Source of the DNA: Anaeromyces robustus
Taxonomy: Eukaryota; Neocallimastigomycota; Neocallimastigomycetes; Neocallimastigales; Neocallimastigaceae
Assembly: GCA_002104895.1 (NCBI GenBank)
Contig: MCFG01000373.1
Coordinates: forward strand, 1 to 64,000
Direction of reading: 5' to 3'
DNA length: 64,000 nucleotides
Shown: positions 1 to 12,008 of the stretch, piece after piece
Position numbering within the stretch: position 1 is the first letter of the stretch
Layout of the letters: each line of letters opens with the position of its first letter
Program-made: the position numbers and the translations under genes
Notes under the pieces: model-generated
Seen by the model: the letters and a program-made list of their open reading frames with translations, nothing else
Database searches by the model: none
What the model was told of the DNA's origin: nothing

Positions 1-1314
1 TGAAGACCCTAATACCCCCATCTTAAACTCATTAAATTGATAACCCAAAAAACTATCTGATTTGATCTGTATCCAAGATTAAATGATGTATTTACCAATA
101 AAATTCGTAGAGCTAAACTAATCAACCCTCGTATTCAAAAAATTGCTAATAATGTTCTTTCACCACTCAATAAACGAGTTATATAAACATCTAAATCGTA
201 GCTCACCATTCTTTAACCTAATGTGTTAATTGGAACATAAATGACTGGGAACAGTGAAAAAATATGAGATGGTCTCTTATATTTCAATCATATTTTTCAA
301 ACCGATATGGTATCTGCCTCCAAGAAGTTGGTAACAGTAAATATATCTTCAAGATAGATCATAACGTAAAAATTTCCCCTTACTTAACAATTATATAAAT
401 CTTTACTCAGAAGATCTGATCCATTAATCCCCTCACATGGGAGACCTCTGGTATATGTGTTCCATTCATCTTGCTCCTTTTACTCAGATTATTTCTATTC
501 CTAAAAAAAAAGGAGAACCTTTCTGACGGTAACAACTATAGAGGAATTTCTCTGATCAACGTCAGTATAAAAATCATCACAAAGATTATTACTAATAGAA
601 TTACTAATTATGCTCTTAAACATAATTTTATCCGTCCAGAACAGTTTGGTTTCCGTTATAAAGAAGAATGCATCAGTCTTTACATTTCAATCCGTGAAAT
701 ATGTCAAAGAAGAGCTTTTTCTAAATTAATTTACTTACCTTGCTTTTCTTGATTTGAAAAAAGCCTACGACTCTGTCCCTATTTACAATATTTTAACAAA
801 ATTAAACAAATCTTGGTATACGTGGTAATGGTAAATGCCTCAATTTTATTACTAACTTTTACCTTACCTCGAAAGCTCGTGTCTCGCTGAATAATTAACT
901 TTCAAATGAATTTCCTTATAAACCGTGGTGTTCGTCCAAGGTTGCCCTTTATCCCCAATTTTATTCAATTTATTCATTAATGATATTTTTATATTTATTA
1001 TATATATTATATAATAAATATAAAAAAATATATATATAATAAATAATTATATATTATATATTTATATTATATAATTTATTATTTACTTATTATTTATTAT
1101 TTACTATTATTAATTATTATTTACTATTATTTATTATTATTTACTATTAATTATTATTTACTATTATTTATTATTTAATATTTATAATATTTATTTACTA
1201 TTATTTATTATTTTATTATTTACCATTATTTATTATATTTCTTTCTTTAATGTAATATATATGTCACATGTATGTTTATTTTAAATTAATAATATAAATA
1301 AAGATTAATCCTAG

Positions 1315-1357
<43 letters not shown>
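1..1357 (+). mobile_element. LINE (non-LTR retrotransposon) 3' portion, broken, with poly(A) tail
   Basis: Reverse transcriptase of a LINE is readable in pieces. Seen in order: an upstream linker (about 75-190), the start of the fingers region with NNYRGISLINVSIKI (about 525-575), PEQFGFR (about 634-655), motif A as LDLKKAYDSVP (about 749-781) and motif B as CPLSPILFNLFINDI (about 942-990). The catalytic (F/Y)xDD motif is not found; the reading passes into A/T-rich sequence at about 990. The element is broken: the frame changes several times and stops occur, so no long protein is made. An AATAAA at 1297-1302 precedes a run of 39 A at 1319-1357, as expected at the 3' end of a LINE copied from a polyadenylated RNA. 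The 5' part lies outside the window. Family-level class (LINE) is secure; the clade is not assigned. Confidence 0.85.
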
Positions 1358-1359
<2 letters not shown>

Positions 1360-1446
1360 AAGTATTTTATCTCGAAATTTCAAATGTAAGAGACCTTTAA
1401 AAAAAAAAAAAAGTTAAAAAAAATTCGAAAGAATAAATTTTTTTAA

Positions 1447-2035
1447 TATTAAAAATAAAATAAAATAAAATAGTAAAGTTGAATTAAGTTACATATAAAA
1501 TAAAATAAAATAAAATAAAATAGTAAAGTTGAATTAAGTTACATATAAAATAAAATAAAATAAAATAGTAAAGTTGAATTAAGTTACATATACATATAAA
1601 ATAAAATAAAATAAAATAAAACAAAATAGTAAAGTTGAATTAAGTTACATATACATATAAAATAAAATAAAATAAAATAAAATAAAATAGTAAAGTTGAA
1701 TTAAGTTACATATACATATAAAATAAAATAAAATAAAATAAAATAAAATAGTAAAGTTGAATTATGTTACATATACATATAAAATAAAATAAAATAAAAT
1801 AAAACAAAATAGTAAAGTTGAATTAAGTTACATATACATATAAAATAAAATAAAATAAAATAAAACAAAATAGTAAAGTTGAATTAAGTTACATATACAT
1901 ATAAAATAAAATAAAATAAAATAAAATAAAATAGTAAAGTTGAATTATGTTACATATACATATAAAATAAAATAAAATAAAATAAAATAGTAAAGTTGAA
2001 TTAAGTTACATATTCATATAAAATAAAAATAAAAA
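1447..2035. repeat. Minisatellite, unit about 45-65 bp
   Basis: About ten tandem copies of a unit made of (AAAAT)n, then TAGTAAAGTTGAATTAAG, then TTACATATA with an optional CATAT. The non-A/T-run core is almost unchanged between copies, with one recurrent variant (AATTATG for AATTAAG) and one recurrent AAAAC for AAAAT. The number of AAAAT pentamers varies from copy to copy, which accounts for the variable unit length. High copy identity means recent expansion. Confidence 0.9.
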
Positions 2036-2164
2036 TAAAAAATAAAAAAAATAAAAAATCAATTTAAATAATTAATATATATATATATTTATTCAATATC
2101 AGTATTTTCTTATATACACTATTACAATTAATAGTAATGAACAATAACAATAACAATAACAATA

Positions 2165-2197
<33 letters not shown>

Positions 2198-3100
2198 TTT
2201 TATTACTATTAATCTCTTAATTTTTTTTTTTATTATTATTATTATAATAATAATTATTATAATAACAAAAATCTATATTGGATATTTCTACGAATTACGT
2301 ATTTTAATTTTAAAAACAATATTATTTAAATATTAAATAATACTTTAAAAAAAAATTAAAAAAATAATTGTTTTGTTTTGTTTTGTTTTTATTTTTATTT
2401 TATTTCATATTTCATTTTTATTTTTATTTTATTTCATTTTATTTTGTTCTGTTCTGTTTTGTTTTAAATATTACTGTTTTAATAAAAATTGAAAAAAAAA
2501 AAATTAGTAAATAATAAAAAAAAAAAAAAAAAGGATTTGTGGTATCATGAAATATTATTTATCTTTTTTTTTTTTTTTTTTTTTTTATAAAAAAAAAAAT
2601 AATTAATCTATAAATATAAATATTGATAGAATTTTTATAATTATAATTTTGATTATTATTATTATTATTATTAATTATTATTATTATTAATTATTATTAT
2701 TATAATTATTATTATTATGATTATTATGATTATAATTATTATTATTATGATTATTATTTTTATGTAATATTATTATTATTTTGTTTTTAACTAAAATAAT
2801 TATTAATTAAACTACTAAATTTTTAATTATATTTATTAATATCATCATATCATTATATTATATAATGTTTTTTTTTTTTTTTTTTTAATGATTTTTTTAA
2901 CTTGCTTTTATCTTTCTTTTTTCTTTTTTTTTTTTTTTATTTTAATATTTTAATTTTGTTTTATTTTCCATCTCTCTATATTTTATTATATATAAATATA
3001 TATATATATATTTCTAATATTATTATATTAATTTTTTCTTTTTCTTTTTTCTTTTTTCTTTTTTTTTTTTTTTTTTATTATTATTTTATTATTATTTTAT
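2036..3100. other. Intergenic A/T-rich stretch, no gene seen
   Basis: Simple sequence only: (TAA)n/(TTA)n tracts near 2140-2260 and 2650-2790, TTTTG/TTTTA pentamer runs near 2370-2465 and long T runs. It is the 3' flank of the DUF229-like gene on the minus strand. An open frame at 2902-3162 is a poly-Phe/Tyr artefact of T-rich sequence. Confidence 0.7.
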
Positions 3101-3987
3101 TTAATGACAAACACAATCTTCTGAATGTATTAAAATTTGTTCACATTGTCTATAATCCATAGAACGAAGAACTGATTTACCCCAAATAATAGTATTATTA
3201 AATTCAGCTGGACCAGGTACATTTTTACGTTTAAAAAGATTAATAGTATTATAATTATTAAATTTTTCAATTTCATCAAAATAAGCATTTAATCGATGAC
3301 TAAATTTATTAGTATTATATAAACTTCTTTTTCTCAATTTTGTTTCTGATATATCTATACCTACACCAGTTTTTTCTTTAGGTTCACGTTCTATATCAAA
3401 ATCAAGTATATCTCTTAAAGTGGTATAAATATCAAAAGCAGATATTAATTTTTGTTCATTTTGTTCTAAATTATCTCTTAATTGTGGATATTTATTTAAA
3501 AATTGTTCTGGAAAGAGTGTTGCAAAAAATGGTAATTTATGTTCTGTTTTTCCTTGATTTGAAAATAAATATGAAAGACCCATATGTAATCCATGATCAC
3601 TCATAATTAAAATTGCTGTACGATTTAATGTTTCGTTGGATAAACTATCAAAAAATTTAACAAGATCATCATCCATTAAACTTAAAACTTCACCAGTACC
3701 TTCATGAGCTTCAATATAACTAGAACGGAAAAACCATGGATTTTTACCATCATATATATCAATAAATTCTCTGGTATAATTTAAAACATAATTATGAACA
3801 TATTGTCCTGTTATACAACGTCTACGTATGGAATAAGCACCTTTGAAATTACCATGAGGATTACCTGTACGTTCATGATATTCTGGTAAACAGAAAGGTG
3901 CAATTAATTCATGATCTAATGAGACTTCTGTACGATTATTATATGTAGTATCTATTATTATTATTATTATTATTGTTGTTGTTGTTG

Positions 3988-4028
<41 letters not shown>

Positions 4029-5645
4029 TAATGAATGTGTTTTATATAAATTATTAAGATTGATTTATATTATATTAAATTATAATATATGTAAAATTTG
4101 ATATATATAATAGACATTATATAATATATATATATAATAGAAATAAAATAATATTTATTTAATAGCAAAAAAAAAAAAAAAAAAAAAAAAGCAAAAGAAA
4201 AAAAAATTAGTTAATTTATATTATTAAAAAAAAAAGTATATGTACATATATATAATATATTTATTTATATTTTCTATTTCTTTTATATTTTTCTTTTTTT
4301 TTTAATTACCCCAATCTTCACAATGATCATCTGAAGCTCCTGCAACATATCCTCTATTTCTATATTCTTCCCAAATTGGTACCCCTTTATATCCTTTTTT
4401 TATTTGTCCACCAGCATATAAACCTAATGAATTACTATTTGTATTAAATCCTATAACACCATAACGGAAAAATTGATTTAAATGCATAATTCCTGATCTA
4501 TGAATATCTTCTAATTTTTTAACAGTATTTGGTAAATTACGGAAAAACTGACGACGTGAAACGGCATCAATATATATTAATAATACATTTAATTTTTCTA
4601 ATGGTTGAGGATTTTTTTCATCTATAATTGGTTGTACTCTTCTACCAGCAACACGTGTAACTAATTTACTTTGTTCACCACAAGTGACATAAACCGCTTC
4701 AACATCAGGTAAACTTACAGGTTCAGTATAAGTATAAACTTTTTTTTCCATTCTACTTAATACAGATTCTCTTAAAACATCGTCATTTTTTTCTTGGAAA
4801 GTTAAATTTAAACGAGTTTCTGGTAAAATCATATATGTAGCCTTTCCAACACAATCTAATACAACCAATTTATTATCTTGTGAAGAATCGAAAAGAGCAT
4901 TAAAATGCTCTTCTCTTGAACAACTTTGTGAACCTGTCCAGAAGTTTTGTGCACCTCTTGGAAGTAAATCAAACCATAGAATAGGTGTGTTAATTTTACA
5001 TAGTTTTTCACCATTTTCCATTTTCTTATTTAAAAATCCATTTCCCCAAATATTGTCATAATGTTTAAGACTAATAATTAATATAATAGTTAAAGCTAAT
5101 ATAAATGATGAAAAAGATATGAAAAAGTTTCGTCTACTGAGTTTAGAATACCATAAGTATAAAATAAGAGCAATGGTATCTATGGTAACAATAAATATGC
5201 AAAATACAATAAAGTTGTACATTCCATGAAAATCAAACAATTCCCCATGATCATATAATACAAATCCTATTAAAGATAATATAACGATGATATATAACGT
5301 CAATTTTTTTTTCTTTTGAATTTTCAAAAAACCTATTACCCATAGACATATACTGTAAAATATGAAGGACGAAAATAATAATGAACCTATTAAAAATAAA
5401 TGACTTTTTACCCAACCTAAATCACCACCTACTAAACTTGCTTTATATAATATAGCCCACAATACATATGAAACACCTAGTATTATATATTTATTTTTAT
5501 TATTGTTTTCTTTGTATTGACCTTTAGCTAATTCTGGATAATAATCGGTTCCTTCACCATCATCATCATCGTCAATTCCAATTCCAACTTTAACATCATC
5601 ACTTAATTTACTACTTGAATTTTCTCCTATCGGTGCATAAGCCAT
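3101..5645 (-). CDS. Membrane-anchored DUF229 / sulfatase-superfamily protein (two exons)
   Basis: Exon 1 is 5645-4310 and exon 2 3951-3101, joined by a GT-AG intron of 358 bp that holds a (TTA)n tract; the junction keeps frame and gives about 728 residues. The start is the first ATG of a long open frame. The N-terminus has an acidic patch (residues 25-31), then about five membrane spans near 53-71, 82-107, 115-131, 143-166 and 173-193, followed by an extracytoplasmic domain. That domain has LLIYIDAVSRRQFFRN (about 355-370), DDHCEDW across the splice site, and MSDHGLHMG (about residue 565), the Asp-His metal-ligand pattern of the alkaline phosphatase/sulfatase superfamily. This order fits the DUF229 family, known in animals and some fungi. 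Substrate is unknown; hydrolysis or transfer at a phosphate or sulfate ester on the cell surface is an inference. A phosphoethanolamine-transferase-like role is an alternative. No frame damage seen. Confidence 0.8.
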
Positions 5646-5999
5646 TTTTTATTATATATATTTACTTTTATATTATTTTATTTGAATATTAAAAAAAAAA
5701 ATAAAAAGAAAAAAAAAATAAAAGAAAAAATAAATAAAAAAATAAAACACAAGTTTTTTAATTTTTTTTAAAACTTATGAAGAAGAAATTTTATTATTGT
5801 TTATAATTTAAATTATTCAAATATATATATTAAATATAAAAAAATTGGCCAATAAAAGTGTTGTATACAAGTTTTGAGTTTTAATTAAATAAAAATTAAA
5901 AAAATTATATAGAATAAATTGATTAGTTTATGGGACATAGTTATAAGTGGCTTGACTTCTTCTATAATTTATTTTTATATACTTAAAAACTTCTATTAA
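5646..5999. other. Upstream flank of the DUF229-like gene
   Basis: About 350 bases of A/T-rich DNA between the minus-strand start codon at 5645 and the rDNA relic. It must hold the promoter of the DUF229-like gene, but no recognisable element stands out among the A and T runs. Confidence 0.4.
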
Positions 6000-7235
6000 A
6001 TTGCTATATCTACTTCAGAATCGCTAGGAGCCTCCATCAGACCTTACTCAGTCATATAATACATCATTTTTCTGATCCTAACAAATATGCTTAGATTCTT
6101 TATAAAAAAAAACCTAATTGGTTGAGAGTGCATCGAAAGTCCCACCAAAATCATTTTCATTACGTGTATGAGTATGAGTATACCACTCAAATACTCGCAT
6201 ATTTGTCAGACTCCCTTGGTCCGTATTTCAAGATGGATCGTTTAAAACCATTTTGTCAACATCCTAAACGTAGGTAAAATAGTATAAGCTACATGACTGA
6301 ATATACTCAATAAGTTGTCTATACAAGACTATAGCTTAGCACAAATGTATCTAATCCTGAAGGACCTACCCTGCAGACCTCAAACTCTCCGATTATAGAG
6401 GTAAAAAGTTATTGTAACGAATCCTAGAATTAGTAAAATAATAACCGTGGTCTAGTGGTTAGTTATTATGACCATGTTTACTATTTTTGCTATAAACACT
6501 TGATCCGAAGGGCAAGTCATCTTCCTCTTACCCTTTTACAACAAAAAAAAATGATATTGACTCGTTAACTGAAAAGTGCATTAAATAATTTTCGAAAAGA
6601 AAGCAGCAAGCTGATATAGTCAATACTACTTAAAATCAAAAAAATACAGGATTCTCACCCTCTATAATTTTACTGAAATTCTAACAGAAAACACTTTTTT
6701 AAACTACAATTCGTAAAGGGAAATCCTTTAAGCTTTCAAATTTGAGTTCTTTCCGCTTCATTCGCCATTACTAGGGGAATACTTGTTAGTTTCTTTTTCT
6801 CCGCTTATTGATATGCTTAAGTTCAGCAGGTATTCTTATCCGATTTGAGATAAAGTTAATTTTACTAATATTCAAAGATTCAAAGAGACATATTTTTTTA
6901 GAAACTAAAAAGGTGCAATATGCACTCGAAAATTTGATGATTCACATATTTTATTGCGTTTTTCATCGTTACGAGAACCAAGAGATCCATTGTTAAAAGT
7001 TATTTTTAAAACTATTTTAAAAATGATTTTAGACAAATGATTACAATAAGTTTTATATAAAAAAAGGTCTTTTTTTTCAAAAAATTATTTTTTAAACTCC
7101 CTAAATTTATGGTTTCAGGGACGTCCATGAAATTAATAGTGAATGTGTTTATATGTTAAGTTAGTAGATCCTAAGAGAGCAATAGTTACTCCCTTATTTA
7201 CCTGCTCTTGGTTGAATTTTTTTACGATATAATAG
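6000..7235 (-). pseudogene. Rearranged, decayed rDNA relic (28S 5' part, ITS2, 5.8S, second 28S block)
   Basis: Read on the minus strand. The complement of 6797-6820 is the universal start of 28S, close to the ITS4 primer site (GCATATCAATAAGCGGAG). Moving to lower coordinates, 28S D1/D2 follows: GGCGAATGAAGCGGAAAG, GAGGGTGAGAATCC, GACTTGCCCTTCGG, then GATCCATCTTGAAATACGG (complement of 6221-6239) and GTGGGACTTTCGATGCAC, ending near GATGGAGGCTCCTAGCGATT (about 6020-6040). Above it, 6937-7001 matches 5.8S (AACTTTTAACAATGGATCTC and so on) with an internal loss, and the spacer between 5.8S and 28S is only about 100 bases. A further block at 7090-7220 matches a far downstream part of 28S (AAATTCAACCAAGAGCAGG, GGGAGTAACTAT, CTCTCTTAGG). 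That block lies 5' of the 5.8S, so the copy is rearranged. Universally conserved positions are altered, mainly C to T or G to A. Not a working rRNA gene. Confidence 0.88.
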
Positions 7236-7608
7236 GTTTCAGTAGATTCATAATAAACAAAGAATAATGTAAGGTGGCTTGAAGTTTAATTGTAATTTAT
7301 TTTAATAGAATTCTTTTCTAAAAATTGTTTTATTATATAATAATAATAAAAATTATCTTCTGATTATTTCATTAATATTAAAATATATTGTAATATATTA
7401 TCTATTAATTCAATATAAATAGTATTTTACAATATTATTTCAATTACTATCATATTAATAATATATTATAATATATTATTACATATAATAAAATTTTTCC
7501 TATCTATTAATAAAAAAAAATAATAAAAAAAATAATATATTATTTATATTAATACATTGTAATATTTTTATATAAATTTTTATATGTATATTGTAATTGT
7601 ACATATAT

Positions 7609-7679
<71 letters not shown>

Positions 7680-8229
7680 TGTATTTATTTATTTATTTAA
7701 TATTATTTATTACATATTTTAATTTTTTTTAAATATATTACATTACATTACATTACATTACATGTATAATAATATTAAGAATAATATATTCAGCTAATTA
7801 ACAAGAAATATAAAAATCAATAAAAGATTTTCATCCTAACAAAATAATAAAAAGAATAAAATTTTATTTTAGAAATAAAAATATTAGAAAAGAATCAATT
7901 TTTAAAAATATTTATTTAATCTCTATTAACTTTTTCTGAATTAATTATTAAAATTTCATTGATAAAATTTTAATTTTATGAATAATTAAAAAAAAAAATG
8001 AAATAAAATTAAAAATTTTATTAAGGAATGAACGGAAATTTATTCCGATATCTTCATATATTAATTCATAAAATAAAATTAAATGAAATTTACATAAATA
8101 ATTATACATAATTTTATGTTTAATATCATAAAATATGTAAATAATCATATGATATAAAACAAATATGTAGTTCATATCTTTTAATAATAATTTTTAATAT
8201 AACTTTTTTTTTATATATTTTATATTTCT
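7236..8229. repeat. A/T-rich intergenic with (TTTA)n microsatellite
   Basis: No gene seen. A (TTTA)n array of about 90 bp lies at 7605-7695, followed by (CATTA)n at 7740-7762 (five copies). An open frame on the minus strand at 7948-8175 has Ile/Phe/Tyr-rich sequence; it lies next to the fossil retroelement and could be a remnant of it, but I see no motif in it. Confidence 0.6.
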
Positions 8230-9090
8230 TATATTAAATTATAATATTTTTTATTGAAATTTCTACAATATTTTTAATTGATTCCTTATCTGAAACTCTG
8301 TTATTAAATTTCTCTGGTATTGGAATAAAAAATTCTAATTATGAAATATTGAATATTTGATAATATTTTAGAAAATGATAATCAGTAAAAATATTTTCTC
8401 CTTATAGTAGGACATAGCCTAAAAATTCAATTTTATTTATTAATTCATACTTTAATTATTTAGCATAAAATTATTTTCTAAAAGTTTTGTTAAAATTATT
8501 TAGATATATTTATGATGTTTCTCTAAATTTTTCGTTAATATATTATTAAATATTATCTCAACATTGACGTAAAACTGAATTAAATAAAAGCTTAAAACTT
8601 GCTGGAACATTACATAAATCAAATAACATCACTAAATATTTCTAACTTTGTGAAGTATTCTGTTCCTTTAACATGTTCTATAATATCTGTAATTAAAGGT
8701 ATTGGATATGAATTTTTAATTGTGACTTATTTAATTTATTATAATCAATACACACTCTTAAAGATTCTTTTTTTTTCCTTTGAAATACTATTGAATAACT
8801 GGCAGAAAAATCAGAAAGTCTAATAAACCCTTGATATATATATAAATCCTTATCTGAGTTTTTGTGTGTATATTCTTGAGGAACTTTTAATTTCTCCTCA
8901 ATTAAAAGATATATATAATCATAATGTAGTGCTATAACTTTCTGTAAAATAATTCTATAATCAATTAGCCTATACGGTAGTAATTTGTCAGCTTCTTTTT
9001 TATTGAAAACTTCTTTATAAAACAGTAGATTATTTTCAATTATTGGTTCTTCTGGATCTTCATCATTATCTAATACTAACCAATTAAATT
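8230..9090 (-). mobile_element. Fossil Ty3/gypsy-type LTR retrotransposon fragment
   Basis: Minus-strand reading shows the reverse-transcriptase part of a Ty3/gypsy-like polyprotein. The region before the palm, the GFIR motif, the CIDYNKLN motif and the KIEFLGY motif occur in the family's usual order. The fragment is broken, with several breaks, and is strongly A/T-drifted, so it is old. No LTRs, capsid part or integrase part were recognised; both ends are indistinct. Confidence 0.72.
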
Positions 9091-9956
9091 TTAAAATAAG
9101 AAAGAATAATACATTTACATATTTTAATTATAAAGTCTTACGATTTTATTTTTAATATTTTTCTAAATATAGTTCGACGGTCATTCTTTAATTAAATTTC
9201 TGAATTTAGAGAATAACTTATTTTTCTAATTTTATTAATAATTGGAGATTTTTGTATTTTTTGGAGATTCATTTGTTTGTGATTTGAATAATAATTGCAA
9301 AAAAAAATTTATTTATTTTTCAGTAATGATAATTTGATAATTTGAATTTTTATTTATATAAAATTGTGGATTTTTATGAGTTTCCTATTTAGATTTATTA
9401 AATTTTTTAATTTTAAATAATATTTTAATATTGAAAAAACCCTGAAGTTGAATATAAACAATTTATATTGTAATTTAGTGAGTTCTCTTTTAATTCATAA
9501 ATTTGTTTCCATATAATAAATCAATTGAAATTGAATTTGTATTAAAAAATTATCCATAAAATTCAAAAAATAAAAATATTAATCAATATTTTTATTTTAA
9601 ATTTTAACATATTTATTAAAAGAAGTTGTTAAAACATTAAATCTTTTAATGATAATAATGTTGATGTTTTTTTTTTTTTTTAAGGTTTAAATTTTAATAT
9701 AAAAAATTGTTCTGAAATAAAATAAAAAAACTATGGTAACCTTTTTTTTTTTAATATTTAATTGTGGGGAAATTGTTGGAAACATAATTAACCAAATTTT
9801 ATGTATATATTAATGTAATGTAACAAATAAAGTTTAAATATTATCAAAGTTTATCACTACATTGTATTTATACTTATTATGTTGTTTTAATATTATTTTA
9901 ACGTTATAAAAATTTTTTATTAAATAATTATTATTATTATTATAAAAAAATTTAAA
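9091..9956. other. Intergenic, upstream of the sphingomyelinase-like gene
   Basis: About 870 bases of A/T-rich DNA with no open frame of note. The last 150 bases before the ATG at 9957 should hold the promoter and 5' leader; a (TTA)n tract lies at 9925-9941. No specific element can be named. Confidence 0.4.
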
Positions 9957-11974
9957 ATGGAAATAAATTCAAAAACAATTGATAATGAAGATCCTAATAT
10001 TATTAATGAAAATGTTAAAATAGCTACGGAAAAACAAGTAAAATCTATAAATGAAGAAGATAATATAAAAAAAGATTCTACTAACCAAATATGTAATAGT
10101 AACAGTAGTAGTGAAGGTGAAATTAATTTACCTGTTGTTGATAAGGATAAAGTTAGAATATTAACTTATAATATTTTTATGAGACCACCACCTATTCATA
10201 GTTTTGAATCAGATTTTAAAGAAGACAGAATAAAACTTATTTGTAAAGAACTTTTCCAAAATTTTGATATTATTGCTTTTCAAGAATGTTTTAGTTTCGG
10301 TTCATTTCGTATAGACAAAATAAAAGAAAAAGCAAAGAAAAATGGTTTAGTCTACTTTTCTAATTCTAAAAAAAAGCATACTTGGAATATTGGTATTGAT
10401 GGTGGACTTTGTCTTTTATCGAGATATCCAGTAATAAATAAAAAATTATATTAGTAAACATAAACATTATTTTATATTACTATTATTATTATTTTTATTA
10501 TTATTATTATTATTATTATTCTTTTTTTATTATTTCTATAATAATAAATTTATAATTATTCTAAATAAATAAATAAATAAATAAAAAAGGTATTATAATA
10601 ATCATTAATATAATTAACCTTTATTTATTATATATATATTATAATTATTATTGCCAAAAAAATGACTTAAATTTCAATATTGAAATTATAAAAAAGTTTT
10701 AAAAATGGATGTCATTCAGATGCGTAAGTATATTATACTTTTCTTTTTATTTATTTATATATAATATTAAATAAAGCAGAGTATTTTTTTTTTTTTTTGA
10801 TATCAACAATAGTTGTAATATATAATAATAATAAATAATAGAGATTATATAAATTAATAAAAATGATAGTAATAATAATAAATAATTAATGAATAGTAGT
10901 AATATAACAATAATAACAATATTTAATAAAAAAGTAATAAATAATAGTAATAAAAAATTATATATATAAAACTAACTTTTCTTTTTTTATTAATATTCCA
11001 ATTTTTACTTTTATTATAATGTATTATTTAAATATATATTTAATATATAAAAATACTTCAATGTGCTACAAAAAACTTTAATATTTATAATTTAATAATA
11101 TTATTTTTTATAACTTACTTTTTAAATAGTTATTCAGAAAAAGGAGTATTATTTAATGAAATAGAAATACCAAATGGAAATCATTTATTTATTTTTACAA
11201 GTCATACTCAAGCATCTTATGAACATTTTCCAAGTATAACTTCTGAGTCAGTTAGAGTTCGATTAAGTCAATTTACAGAAATTAGAAAATTTATTACTAG
11301 TATGACTGAAAATGCTAAACCAACTGATATAATTTTATTATGTGGAGATTTAAATGTCAATGGTCGATTAAATAAAGATGATGGTACTACACATTCAGAA
11401 GAATATAAAGCAGTTTTATCAATTTTAAAAGGCAATCTTTCAATAATTAAAAAAGAAAAAGAAAAAGATAAGGAAAAAGATAAGGAAAAAGAAAAAGAAA
11501 AAGGAAAAGGAAAAGAAAAGGAAAAGGAAAAGGAAATTAATAAGGAAGTGAATAAAGATAGTGAAAAAGAAGAAAAAGAAAAAGAAAATATGAATGAAAA
11601 TATAAATGAAAAAGATAAAATAAAAGAAAATGAAAATGAAAATGAAAATGAAAATAGAAATGAAAATAAAAATGAAAAAGATAATAAAAATAACGATAAA
11701 GATAAAGATAAAGATAAAGAAAAGGTAAAAGAAAAGGAAAATAAATATGTAGAGATAATTTCAGAAACTGCTGAATATGAAGTTGAAGATTTATTTTATA
11801 ATGAGTTAAATGAGCATCCAGTTACTAGTTGTGACTTATTTGCAGATGATTATTATAAAGATGGTAAAGGTAAAAAATCACGAAAATGTCTCGATTATTT
11901 CTTTACATTTAAAAAATTAAATGCTCAAAAATCTGAAACAACAAGTCCAGAAGTGAAAGTAACAGAATCAGAAA

Positions 11975-12008
<34 letters not shown>

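Noticed and set aside
6441-6470. tRNA-like word GTGGTCTAGTGGTTAG resembling a D-arm/A box
   Set aside because: No anticodon stem, T-arm or acceptor pairing follows, and it lies inside the 28S relic.
6808-6996. 62-codon plus-strand frame
   Set aside because: It runs antisense through the 28S/ITS2/5.8S relic.
8599-8823. 74-codon plus-strand frame
   Set aside because: Antisense of the fossil retroelement, where the minus strand carries the recognisable motifs.
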